From an uncultured Actinomycetes bacterium (lineage in GTDB: Bacteria; Actinomycetota; Actinomycetes; S36-B12): a stretch of DNA of 12,586 nt. The notes below the pieces were generated by a model, which was not told the origin of the DNA, did not search any database, and saw only the letters and a list, made by a program, of their open reading frames with translations. The stretch lies in the NCBI GenBank assembly GCA_913061025.1, contig CAJXUJ010000023.1, positions 1 to 12,586 of the forward strand, written 5' to 3'. Made by a program: the position numbers and the translations under genes. Within the stretch, counting starts at the first letter, position 1, and every line of letters starts with the position of its first letter. Below are positions 5,862-12,586 of the stretch, piece by piece.

Positions 5862-6010
5862 GGTCGCACGGTGGGATTGTGCGTCGTCGTCGTTGGTGAA
5901 GAAAGACCGAAAATTTCAAATAGCGGCACATTGACCGCACTGTTCGGGCTACTTTGGGAAGCCTCGGGGGATTGGCTCTTTTGCTACCGGCACGAGACCT
6001 GCGAGGTGCG

Positions 6011-6778
6011 ATGGTCGCCTACGACTCTTCACCCACCCTCATTCAGTCTGTCCAGCGTGCACTGCACCTAATCGAGGCCGTCGGTGCACGAGACGGCCGT
6101 GCCCACGCCAAGGAATTGGCCCGCGATCTCGGCCTTTCACTATCAACCACCTATCACCTGCTTCGGACGTTGACGCACGAGGGATATCTACGACGACTCG
6201 ACGATGGCAGTTACGTGCTCGGTCCAACACTCACGCAGGTGGCATCGCAGGATCGACTTGCCTCGACCCTCGCCCGCGCTCGGCCGGCGATGCAGGGACT
6301 GCGCGATGAACTGCGCGCGCCCGTCTACCTGGCCATGTATGCAGACGGTGAAATCACGGTCGTCGAGATCGTCGATTCACCGAAGGCCCCGTCGATCGAT
6401 CTGTGGGTGGGCATCCACGATTCCGCGCACGCGACGGCCCTCGGCAAGTGCATCCTCGGCGCCTTGGATGACGACGACCGAAACGACTATCTCTCGCGCC
6501 ATCCGCTGCACTCTCTGACGCGGCGCACGGTCACCGATCAACGGACGCTCGTAAACGAGATCGACCACATCGATCGGATCGCTCGGGATGAGGAGGAGTA
6601 CGCGCTCGGTGTGCACTGTCGGGCCGCACCGGTCGTGACTCCCCACCTCACCGGTGCCGTTGCCGTCGCTCATCGGCAAAGCCGCAGCCCGGGGCTCACG
6701 GACTCGGACATCGATTCGGCGTTGACCCGCAGTGCGGCGAGGATCCAGCGCTCACTTGCGCTGCCGCTCACCGCATGA
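6011..6778 (+). CDS. IclR-family transcriptional regulator
   Basis: A 255-residue IclR-type regulator. The N-terminal winged helix-turn-helix (about 11-70) has the family opening IQSVQRALHLIEAV, the recognition region AKELARDLGLSLSTTYHLLRTL and the wing GYLRRLDDGSYVLG. The effector-binding domain (about 85-250) shows HDSAHATALGKCIL (137-149) and EYALGVHCRAAPV (196-208), the usual positions for small organic-acid ligands. The frame is open from 5954, but the ATG at 6011 is preferred since GAGGTG lies just before it and it begins a few residues before the conserved helix. It is divergent from the E1-alpha operon with a 240-bp spacer, so local control of that operon is the simplest inference. 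It ends tail to tail with the mutase gene, 13 bp apart, with no terminator visible between them. Confidence 0.92.
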   Translation: MVAYDSSPTLIQSVQRALHLIEAVGARDGRAHAKELARDLGLSLSTTYHLLRTLTHEGYLRRLDDGSYVLGPTLTQVASQDRLASTLARARPAMQGLRDELRAPVYLAMYADGEITVVEIVDSPKAPSIDLWVGIHDSAHATALGKCILGALDDDDRNDYLSRHPLHSLTRRTVTDQRTLVNEIDHIDRIARDEEEYALGVHCRAAPVVTPHLTGAVAVAHRQSRSPGLTDSDIDSALTRSAARIQRSLALPLTA

Positions 6779-6791
6779 TGTTCACGGGTCG

Positions 6792-8372
6792 CTAGAACGC
6801 ATCCTTCGGCTGATACAGACCCCAGACGTCGCGTAGCGCGTCGGACACTTCGCCTACGGTGGCGCGCGCCTTCAACGCATCGCGCATCGGGTAGAGCAAA
6901 TTGCCGTCACCGGCCGCCGTATCGCGAATGACCTGGAGCAGGCGAGTTACGTCGTCGTTGTCCCTTTCGGACTTCAACTTCGCCAGTCGCGCAATTTGGT
7001 CGGCTTCGATGGACATGTCGACCTTGAGTGGGTCGTAGTGCTCATCGCCGTCAACGGTGTACTTGTTCACGCCCACCACGACGCGTTCACCGTCGTCGAT
7101 CTGTTGGGCAACCCGATAGGCGGAGTTCTCGATTTCGGACTTCTGGAAGCCCTCCTCGATGGCAGCAACGGCGCCACCCATCTCCTCGACGCGATCGATG
7201 AGCGCCATCGCGGCCTCCTCGATCTCATCGGTGAGGGATTCGACAACGTAAGAGCCGGCGAACGGATCAACGGTTTTGGTGACATCGGTTTCGTACGCGA
7301 GCACCTGCTGAGTGCGCAGGGCGAGCCGCGCAGCCTTCTCCGAAGGAAGGGCAATGGCTTCGTCGAACGAGTTCGTGTGGAGTGACTGCGTGCCACCGAG
7401 AACTGCAGCGAGACCCTGGACCGCCACACGAACCAGGTTCACCTCGGGCTGCTGAGCGGTGAGCTGCACACCCGCGGTCTGTGTATGGAATCGCAACATC
7501 ATCGACTTGGGATTCTTGGCACCGAAGCGTTCCTTCATGATGCGTGCCCACATGCGCCGGGCCGCTCGGAACTTGGCAACCTCTTCGATGATCGAGGTGC
7601 GCGAAACGAAGAAGAACGCGAGCCGTGGTGCGAAATCGTCGACGTCCTGCCCGGACTCAACGGCCGCCCGCACGTACTCGATGCCGTCCGCAAGCGTGAA
7701 GGCAATCTCCTGAACGGGCGTAGCACCGGCCTCCGCCATGTGGTACCCCGAGATCGAGATGGTGTTCCATTTCGGGATCTCGTTACGGCAATAGGTGAAG
7801 ATGTCGGTAATCAGTCGAAGGCTCTGCGCGGGCGGATAGATGTAGGTGCCGCGGGCGATGTACTCCTTCAGGACGTCGTTCTGGATGGTCCCACCCAACT
7901 TGTCCGGCGAGATGCCCTGCTCCTCGGCCACCAATTGGTAGAGCAGCAGCAGGATCGCCGCCGGGGAGTTGATGGTCATCGACGTAGTGACCTGGTCAAG
8001 CGGGATGCCCTCGAAGAGAACCCGCATGTCATCGATTGAGTCGATGGCCACGCCCACCTTGCCGACCTCGCCGTGCGCGAGCGGGTGGTCGGAGTCGTAA
8101 CCCATCTGAGTCGGGAGGTCAAAAGCGACCGAAAGGCCCATCGTGCCGGCGGCGAGCAGTTGCTTGTAGCGCTCGTTGGACTCCTTGGCCGTTCCGAAGC
8201 CGGCGTATTGGCGCATCGTCCAGGGGCGGCCGGTGTACATCGAGGGGTAGACGCCGCGAGTGAAGGGGTACTCGCCCGGTTCGGCCAGCTGGGCGGCCGG
8301 ATCCCAGCCGTCGAGGGCCGACGGCTCGTACACAGGCTCGAGGGGCAAGCCAGATTCGGTCTCGGAGGACAT
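6792..8372 (-). CDS. Methylmalonyl-CoA mutase-type large (catalytic) subunit, no B12 domain
   Basis: This 526-residue protein is the TIM-barrel catalytic chain of a coenzyme-B12 acyl-CoA mutase, which would rearrange the carbon skeleton of an acyl-CoA such as (R)-methylmalonyl-CoA to succinyl-CoA. RPWTMRQYAGF (49-59), TAKESNERY (61-69), GLSVAFDLPTQMGYDSD (79-95), GTIQNDVLKEY (161-171) and SGYHMAEAGA (208-217) are all present. Aligned to the Propionibacterium enzyme, Tyr56, Arg174 and His211 fall on Tyr89, Arg207 and His244; isobutyryl-CoA mutase has Phe and Gln at the first two, so the methylmalonyl type is favoured. The chain ends before the C-terminal DxHxxG cobalamin domain, so it needs a separate small subunit, absent from the window. 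The ATG at 8372 is chosen over 8420 for its AAGGTG at 7 nt. Confidence 0.9.
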   Translation of the reverse strand: MSSETESGLPLEPVYEPSALDGWDPAAQLAEPGEYPFTRGVYPSMYTGRPWTMRQYAGFGTAKESNERYKQLLAAGTMGLSVAFDLPTQMGYDSDHPLAHGEVGKVGVAIDSIDDMRVLFEGIPLDQVTTSMTINSPAAILLLLYQLVAEEQGISPDKLGGTIQNDVLKEYIARGTYIYPPAQSLRLITDIFTYCRNEIPKWNTISISGYHMAEAGATPVQEIAFTLADGIEYVRAAVESGQDVDDFAPRLAFFFVSRTSIIEEVAKFRAARRMWARIMKERFGAKNPKSMMLRFHTQTAGVQLTAQQPEVNLVRVAVQGLAAVLGGTQSLHTNSFDEAIALPSEKAARLALRTQQVLAYETDVTKTVDPFAGSYVVESLTDEIEEAAMALIDRVEEMGGAVAAIEEGFQKSEIENSAYRVAQQIDDGERVVVGVNKYTVDGDEHYDPLKVDMSIEADQIARLAKLKSERDNDDVTRLLQVIRDTAAGDGNLLYPMRDALKARATVGEVSDALRDVWGLYQPKDAF

Positions 8373-8430
8373 GCGCCACACCTTAGGGCTGGTTTCCTCG
8401 TCAGTGCTGGGCCCGGGCAACCAAGCAGCG

Positions 8431-8457
8431 GTCTAGAGCCACTCGGCTGCTCTAGAC
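8431..8457 (-). terminator. Hairpin over the lipoprotein stop codon, possible terminator or attenuator
   Basis: GTCTAGAGC (8431-8439) and GCTCTAGAC (8449-8457) form perfect 9-bp arms with a 9-nt loop. The stop codon TAG of the lipoprotein gene lies inside the first arm as transcribed. It sits in the 79-bp gap before the mutase start. There is no T-run after it, so it would be a U-less terminator, a processing site or a structure protecting the upstream message. Confidence 0.45.
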
Positions 8458-9072
8458 GTTCGAGGAAAGATCGAATATCGGACCCTGGAGTATTCGCTGC
8501 ACTTCATCGGAATCGGCCCCTTCGAAGCGCGGGTCCCCAGCAAGAACTGAATCGTCGATGATCACCGTCACGTTCGTGGCATCCTCCAGACCTTCAGGGC
8601 CCGTTCGGAGTTGGCCGTCCACATGAGGTAACTCGGTGGCAGTGAAGGTCAGCGTGTCTTCGATGTCATCAAACGTCGGGGCAGTCATCGTGATCGCCCA
8701 CTGCTCGACGCCTTCAGGGGTCTGGACCGCAACCACGGCGTTAGGGGGATCACCAGCGAAAATCTTTCCCCACCGGGAGAAAAAGGCCGGCGACGCAACC
8801 GCCTCCTGAGCTCGCGCAGGCCTGTTCGAGAACTGGAGAACGGTGCGATCCATCTCATCAACGACAACGCGAAAACCGCCATCCCCTAGTGGCTCAGCCT
8901 GGGCGGTGGCGCCAGAGACAGACCACATCCAACGGTAGGTAGTCGCCTCGCTTTCAGAATCGCTGCACCCGGCGAGCACTGCAATCGCCCCCGCCGCCAG
9001 GGACACCCCGAGGGCAATACGGGAGCCGTCCACGCTTGCGGGACGTCCGCGGGGTGCAACTCGCTCAAGCAC
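8452..9072 (-). CDS. Predicted secreted lipoprotein of unknown function
   Basis: I do not recognise this family. With a GTG start at 9072 the product is 206 residues. It has a signal peptide of 35 residues: a basic n-region with four arginines (LERVAPRGRP), a hydrophobic core (IALGVSLAAGAIAVLAG) and the lipobox LAGC with Cys36. It is thus predicted to be lipidated and anchored on the outer face of the membrane. The mature part is acidic, with no transmembrane segment, few aromatic residues and an alternating beta-like pattern. The frame extends to a GTG at 9132, but that would give a 55-residue signal peptide and has no ribosome-binding site; a later GTG at 9033 would also keep the signal. 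The 9072 start is preferred because a TACTAT -10 box ends 7 nt before it. It lies upstream of the mutase gene, 79 bp away, with a hairpin between. Confidence 0.75.
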   Translation of the reverse strand: MLERVAPRGRPASVDGSRIALGVSLAAGAIAVLAGCSDSESEATTYRWMWSVSGATAQAEPLGDGGFRVVVDEMDRTVLQFSNRPARAQEAVASPAFFSRWGKIFAGDPPNAVVAVQTPEGVEQWAITMTAPTFDDIEDTLTFTATELPHVDGQLRTGPEGLEDATNVTVIIDDSVLAGDPRFEGADSDEVQRILQGPIFDLSSNV

Positions 9073-9079
9073 AGCCCAG

Positions 9080-9085
9080 ATAGTA
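9080..9085 (-). promoter_or_regulatory. Candidate -10 box of a leaderless promoter for the lipoprotein gene
   Basis: On the minus strand TACTAT, a near-consensus -10 hexamer, is followed by 7 nt and then GTG at 9072. This is the spacing of actinobacterial leaderless genes and supports that start codon. No clear -35 hexamer is visible at 16-18 bp. Confidence 0.5.
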
Positions 9086-9119
9086 AATCCACGACGCAGG
9101 TCGCTGTGAGTTAAACCAC

Positions 9120-9139
9120 CCGGGTCTTTCACGACCCGG
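9120..9139. repeat. Inverted repeat between the lipoprotein and sdhC promoters
   Basis: CCGGGTC (9120-9126) and GACCCGG (9133-9139) are perfect 7-bp arms around a 6-nt loop. The element lies about 50 bp upstream of the inferred lipoprotein transcription start and 95 bp upstream of sdhC, so it may be an operator in the divergent spacer. Apart from it, the spacer 9073-9233 holds the sdhC Shine-Dalgarno and no promoter I can support for the sdh operon. Confidence 0.35.
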
Positions 9140-9220
9140 CGGGCCGAGTACGGGGATCACGACTACCCTGGAGTCACCGGGAAGCGGTTCAGGCCGTACC
9201 CCGAGTTCGCCCGCTTGATG

Positions 9221-9226
9221 AGGAGG
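9221..9226 (+). promoter_or_regulatory. Shine-Dalgarno that fixes the GTG start of sdhC
   Basis: AGGAGG, the full consensus, ends 7 nt before the GTG at 9234 and justifies a non-ATG start for the first gene of the sdh operon. Confidence 0.85.
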
Positions 9227-9233
9227 AAAGCCG

Positions 9234-9632
9234 GTGGCCACCACCACGCCCGTCGGCACGCTCTACCGCGGCGGCGAAGGCATGTGGACCTGGGTTCTGC
9301 ACCGCGTCACCGGCGTCGCAGTCTTCTTCTTCCTGTTCGTCCACGTCCTCGATACCGCGCTAGTCCGTGTCTCCCCCGAGGCCTACGACCTCGTGATTGC
9401 CACCTATAAGACGCCGATCGTGAACCTGCTTGAGGTCGGTCTGGTCGGTGCGGTGCTCTACCACGCCCTGAACGGCCTCCGCGTGATCCTGGTCGACTTC
9501 TGGTCGAAGGGTCCTCGCTACCAGCGTCAGATGACGTGGACCATCGCGGCCGTCTGGCTGCTCGTCATGGTCCCCGGCACCTACTTCATGATGATCCACA
9601 CAGTCGAAGCCCTGTTCGGGAGTACCCCATGA
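9234..9632 (+). CDS. sdhC: Succinate dehydrogenase cytochrome b556 membrane anchor subunit
   Basis: A 132-residue membrane anchor of complex II that helps form the quinone and haem sites. Three hydrophobic helices are visible: about 25-45 (VTGVAVFFFLFVHVLDTAL), 62-87 and 102-121. The family signature WVLHRVTGVAVF (20-31) contains the conserved His23-Arg24, and LYHALNGLRV (75-84) carries His77, the usual haem-ligand position; His37 in the first helix is another candidate. It starts with GTG after a perfect AGGAGG and its stop overlaps the sdhD start as ATGA. First gene of sdhCDAB. Identification is secure from sequence and from the genes that follow. Confidence 0.95.
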   Translation: MATTTPVGTLYRGGEGMWTWVLHRVTGVAVFFFLFVHVLDTALVRVSPEAYDLVIATYKTPIVNLLEVGLVGAVLYHALNGLRVILVDFWSKGPRYQRQMTWTIAAVWLLVMVPGTYFMMIHTVEALFGSTP

Positions 9633-10042
9633 GCGCCCCCAGCATCGACGCCCCCCGGTCCCCCCAGGGCGGCCGTCGCACAAGTCAGCGCAGCAACTTC
9701 GAGTTGTATTCCTGGTTGTTCATGCGGATCTCGGGCCTGGTGCTCGTCTTCCTCGTCCTGGGCCACTTGTTCATCATGAACATCCTCGACGGCGGTGTAC
9801 AGCGCATCAACTTCGCATTCGTCGCCGGTCGCTGGGCGAGCCCGTTCTGGCAGTCCTGGGACCTCTTGATGCTGTGGTTGGCAATGCTCCACGGCACCAA
9901 CGGCATGCGCACGATCATCAACGACTACGCAGAGCGCGACCAGACACGCTTCTGGCTCAAGATGCTGCTCTACGTGTCCGCGGCCTTCATCATCCTTCTC
10001 GGGACGCTGGTCATTTTCACGTTCGACCCGAACATCGGCTAA
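9629..10042 (+). CDS. sdhD: Succinate dehydrogenase hydrophobic membrane anchor subunit
   Basis: This 137-residue protein is the second membrane anchor of complex II. After a hydrophilic N-terminus of about 25 residues, three helices follow at roughly 29-51, 75-95 and 109-130. WLFMRISGLVLVFLVLGHLF (29-48) is the SdhD-type first helix, with His46; MLHGTNGMRTIINDY (86-100) carries His88 at the position equivalent to the haem-binding histidine of SdhC-type helices. The reading frame is open further left to 9536, but the ATG at 9629 overlapping the sdhC stop gives the normal length. It is followed by sdhA after 19 bp that contain GGAGG. Confidence 0.93.
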   Translation: MSAPSIDAPRSPQGGRRTSQRSNFELYSWLFMRISGLVLVFLVLGHLFIMNILDGGVQRINFAFVAGRWASPFWQSWDLLMLWLAMLHGTNGMRTIINDYAERDQTRFWLKMLLYVSAAFIILLGTLVIFTFDPNIG

Positions 10043-10061
10043 CTGGAGGAACGAGAGCACG

Positions 10062-11816
10062 ATGCAGACTCACACCTTCGACGTCATCATCGTCGGCGCT
10101 GGCGGCGCCGGAATGCGTGCGGCCCTGGAGTCCAGCTCGCGAGCCCGCACCGCTGTCTTGACCAAGCTCTACCCGACCCGCTCGCACACGGGAGCAGCGC
10201 AGGGCGGCATGTGCGCGGCCCTCGCCAATGTCGAGGAAGACAACTGGGAATGGCACACCTTCGACACCATCAAGGGTGGCGACTACCTGGTCGATCAAGA
10301 CGCCGCCGAGATCATGTGCAAGGAGGCGATCGACGCCGTCCTCGATCTGGAGAAGATGGGCCTCCCGTTCAACCGGACCCCTGAGGGTCGCATCGACCAA
10401 CGCCGTTTCGGTGGTCACACTCGTAATCACGGCGAGGCAGCCGTGCGTCGTGCCTGCTACGCCGCGGACCGCACCGGCCACATGATCCTGCAGACGCTCT
10501 ACCAGAACTGCATCAAGGCAGGCGTGGAGTTCTACAACGAGTTCTACGTCCTGGACATCATCCTCAACGAGGACTCCGGTCAGCCCGTGGCAGCCGGAGC
10601 CGTGGCCTACGAACTTGCCACTGGCGAGATCCACATCTTCCGTGCCAAGAGCGTCGTCTTCGCCACCGGCGGCTACGGCAAGGTCTGGAAGACCACCTCT
10701 AATGCACACACGCTTACCGGTGACGGCATGGGCATCGTGTGGCGCAAGGGCTTGCCTCTCGAGGACATGGAGTTCTACCAATTCCACCCCACAGGCCTGG
10801 CCGGCCTCGGTGTTCTGCTGACCGAAGGTGCCCGCGGTGAGGGTGGCATTTTGCGCAACGCATCCGGCGAGCGGTTCATGGAGCGCTACGCCCCGACCAT
10901 CAAGGACCTCGCTCCCCGCGACATGGTCGCCCGCGCGATGGTTCAAGAGGTCCGGGAGGGCCGCGGCGCTGGCCCCAACAAGGACTACGTCTACCTCGAC
11001 CTCACCCACCTGCCCGCCGAGCAGGTCGAGGCGAAGTTGCCGGACATCACCGAGTTCGCGCGCACCTACCTCGGCGTCGATCCCATCAATGAGCTCGTTC
11101 CGGTATTCCCCACGGCGCACTACGCCATGGGTGGCGTGCCCACCAACGTGCACACCGAGGTGCTCCGCGACAACGAACATGTGGTTCCCGGCCTTTATGC
11201 AGCGGGCGAGGTCGCGTGTGTCTCGGTGCACGGTGCCAACCGACTGGGCACGAACTCGCTGCTCGATATCAACGTGTTCGGTCGTCGTGCCGGCATCGCC
11301 GCTGCGGAATACGCGAACTCGGTCGAGTTGGCCGAACTCCCGAACGACCCGCAAGGCGCCACCATCGCGCTGGTCGAAGGACTGCGATCAGGAGCAGGCA
11401 GCGAACGTGTTGCTGCTTTGCGCAAGGACATGCAGGAGACCATGGACATGAACGCCCAGGTCTACCGGACTGAGGCCACCTTGAAGCAGGCACTGAGCGA
11501 CGTCCAGGAACTCAAGGCCCGCTACAAGAACGTCTCCGTCCAGGACAAGGGCACCCGCTACAACACCGATCTGATCGAGGCGATCGAGCTGGGCTTCCTG
11601 CTCGACCTCGCCGAGGTGACCGTGGTCAGCGCGCTTGAGCGCAAGGAATCACGCGGTGGCCACGCTCGCGAGGATTACCCGAACCGCGACGACGTCAACT
11701 TCATGCGCCACACCATGGCGTACAAAGCGGAGGACGTCAGCGGTGAGGACTACGTCCGACTGGACTACAAGCCGGTGACCGTCACCCGCTACGAACCGAT
11801 GGAGCGCAAGTACTGA
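10062..11816 (+). CDS. sdhA: Succinate dehydrogenase flavoprotein subunit
   Basis: This 584-residue catalytic subunit oxidises succinate to fumarate in the citric acid cycle, on the inner face of the membrane. The FAD fold starts VIIVGAGGAGMRAAL (8-22). His42 in RSHTGAAQGGM is the covalent FAD attachment site. Active-site residues are in place: His242 (FHPTG), the TEGARGEGG loop (254-262), the proton-shuttle Arg286 (LAPRDM), His353 (HYAMGG), Arg394 (ANRLG) and Ser399 (NSLLD). The C-terminal helical domain continues through ELKARYKNV and ends in KPVTVTRYEP. The length is typical. GGAGG lies 12 nt before the ATG, rather far, with GAGAG nearer. Its stop overlaps the sdhB start as TGATG. Nothing is missing or unusual. 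Confidence 0.97.
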   Translation: MQTHTFDVIIVGAGGAGMRAALESSSRARTAVLTKLYPTRSHTGAAQGGMCAALANVEEDNWEWHTFDTIKGGDYLVDQDAAEIMCKEAIDAVLDLEKMGLPFNRTPEGRIDQRRFGGHTRNHGEAAVRRACYAADRTGHMILQTLYQNCIKAGVEFYNEFYVLDIILNEDSGQPVAAGAVAYELATGEIHIFRAKSVVFATGGYGKVWKTTSNAHTLTGDGMGIVWRKGLPLEDMEFYQFHPTGLAGLGVLLTEGARGEGGILRNASGERFMERYAPTIKDLAPRDMVARAMVQEVREGRGAGPNKDYVYLDLTHLPAEQVEAKLPDITEFARTYLGVDPINELVPVFPTAHYAMGGVPTNVHTEVLRDNEHVVPGLYAAGEVACVSVHGANRLGTNSLLDINVFGRRAGIAAAEYANSVELAELPNDPQGATIALVEGLRSGAGSERVAALRKDMQETMDMNAQVYRTEATLKQALSDVQELKARYKNVSVQDKGTRYNTDLIEAIELGFLLDLAEVTVVSALERKESRGGHAREDYPNRDDVNFMRHTMAYKAEDVSGEDYVRLDYKPVTVTRYEPMERKY

Positions 11817-12574
11817 TGGCTGCAGTCGTCGAGGAAACAACCGTCCCCGAGACCGAGGTTCCGGTCGCGACGGACGTCACCTTCCGCATCCGCCGGTTCC
11901 TTCCCGATGTGGACACCGAGCCGCACTGGGAGGACTACACCATCGCCCTCTTCCCCACCGATCGAGTGCTGACAGCGCTGGAGAAGATCAAGGGTGAGGT
12001 AGACGGAACCCTGAGCTTCCGCCGCTCCTGCGGACACGGCATTTGCGGTTCCGACGCCATGCGGATCAACGGTCGCAATCGCCTCGCGTGTAAGACCCTC
12101 GTGAAGGACCTCGACACCAGCAAGCCAATCACCATCGAAGCGATCAAGGGCCTCGAGGTCGAGAAGGACATGATCGTTGACATGGAGCCGTTCTTCGCGG
12201 CCTACCGACAGGTTCTGCCCTTCCTCATCCCCGAGGGGCACGAGCCGAGTCGCGAGCGTCTGCAATCAGCGGAGGATCGCGCCCGATTCGACGACACCAC
12301 CAAGTGCATCCTGTGCGCCTGCTGCACCACGTCCTGCCCGGTCTATTGGACCGACGGCCAGTATTTCGGTCCCGCAGCGATCGTCGCGGCGCATCGCTTC
12401 ATCTTCGACAGCCGCGACGCTGGCTTCGAACAGCGCCTCGAGGTGCTCAATGACAAAGAGGGTGTCTGGCGCTGCCGGACGACCTTCAACTGCACCGATG
12501 CCTGCCCCCGCGGCATCGAGGTCACCAAGGCGATCCAGGAAGTTAAGCGCGCGCTAATCTTCCGCCGCGTCTAA
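11816..12574 (+). CDS. sdhB: Succinate dehydrogenase iron-sulfur subunit
   Basis: This 252-residue electron-transfer subunit links SdhA flavin to the membrane quinone. The [2Fe-2S] ligands are Cys72, Cys77, Asp80 and Cys92 in SCGHGICGSD and LAC. The [4Fe-4S] ligands are Cys164, Cys167, Cys170 and Cys230, and the [3Fe-4S] ligands are Cys174, Cys220 and Cys226; spacing is identical to that of the E. coli subunit shifted by about 14 residues. The shift comes from an acidic N-terminal extension of about 20 residues before VTFRIRRF. The ATG overlaps the sdhA stop (TGATG). Only 12 bp follow its TAA stop before the window ends, so the operon's terminator is not seen. Confidence 0.97.
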   Translation: MAAVVEETTVPETEVPVATDVTFRIRRFLPDVDTEPHWEDYTIALFPTDRVLTALEKIKGEVDGTLSFRRSCGHGICGSDAMRINGRNRLACKTLVKDLDTSKPITIEAIKGLEVEKDMIVDMEPFFAAYRQVLPFLIPEGHEPSRERLQSAEDRARFDDTTKCILCACCTTSCPVYWTDGQYFGPAAIVAAHRFIFDSRDAGFEQRLEVLNDKEGVWRCRTTFNCTDACPRGIEVTKAIQEVKRALIFRRV

Positions 12575-12586
12575 CCCCGAACTTGC

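Noticed and set aside
4781..5899. A 372-codon open frame on the plus strand across E1-alpha
   Set aside because: It mirrors E1-alpha, is composed of low-information Arg/Asp/Val/His-rich sequence and has no ribosome-binding site or recognisable motif.
5771..5929. A 53-residue N-terminal extension of E1-alpha
   Set aside because: It is threonine/proline/arginine-rich with no family similarity, coincides with the hairpin leader, and a strong Shine-Dalgarno precedes the ATG at 5770.
5931..5955. TTGACC and TACTTT as a sigma-70 promoter for iclR
   Set aside because: The two hexamers are only 13 bp apart, too short for a working -35/-10 pair; I kept the region as an unassigned spacer.
6792..8372. 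Isobutyryl-CoA mutase as the identity of the mutase
   Set aside because: The substrate-pocket positions read Tyr56 and Arg174, which are methylmalonyl-type; isobutyryl-CoA mutase has Phe and Gln there.
10017..11354. A 445-codon open frame on the minus strand opposite sdhA
   Set aside because: It is opposite an intact and motif-complete sdhA, with biased composition typical of an antisense shadow.

Overview
The window is high-GC DNA that reads as a chromosomal segment of an actinomycete (Actinomycetota). Supporting signs are the sdhC-sdhD-sdhA-sdhB order, a cytidine deaminase with the CAEC zinc motif next to the SDH region, GTG starts, tight ATGA and TGATG gene overlaps, and start codons placed 6-7 nt after a TAnnnT -10 box (leaderless style). 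I cannot name the genus. Thirteen protein genes account for nearly all of the sequence. I see no tRNA, rRNA, CRISPR array, insertion sequence or phage gene.

Region 1 (1-3427, minus strand) is a compact five-gene operon read right to left. It holds cytidine deaminase (cdd), a purine-nucleoside phosphorylase whose base-site residues match methylthioinosine phosphorylase rather than MTA phosphorylase, a zinc amidohydrolase of the MTA/SAH deaminase type, a Cupin_5 (DUF985) protein, and a short-chain dehydrogenase cut off by the window edge. The pair in the middle would take 5'-methylthioadenosine to methylthioinosine and then to hypoxanthine plus methylthioribose-1-phosphate. This is the deaminating variant of MTA salvage described in Pseudomonas aeruginosa.

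Region 2 (3490-6778) is a three-gene minus-strand operon with a divergent IclR-type regulator. It encodes E1-alpha and E1-beta of an acetoin-dehydrogenase-like TPP enzyme and a 77-residue free-standing lipoyl domain. No E2 acyltransferase or E3 is present. The 240-bp divergent region contains two perfect 8-bp inverted repeats in the E1-alpha leader; the nearer one stops just before the Shine-Dalgarno.

Region 3 (6792-9139, minus strand) holds a methylmalonyl-CoA-mutase-type catalytic chain without its B12 domain, and upstream of it a small predicted lipoprotein of unknown function whose start looks leaderless. A hairpin over the lipoprotein stop codon separates the two.

Region 4 (9221-12574, plus strand) is a complete succinate dehydrogenase operon, sdhCDAB, with all flavin, Fe-S and catalytic residues in place.

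In mycobacteria (Rv3315c / Rv3316-3319) cdd and sdhC are divergent neighbours. Here about 5.8 kb (the TPP dehydrogenase, IclR, mutase and lipoprotein genes) lies between them, and the genes behind cdd are MTA-salvage genes instead of deoA. The best candidates for something under-described are the MTA deaminase/MTI phosphorylase operon and the E1-alpha/E1-beta/lone-lipoyl cassette with its hairpin leader.
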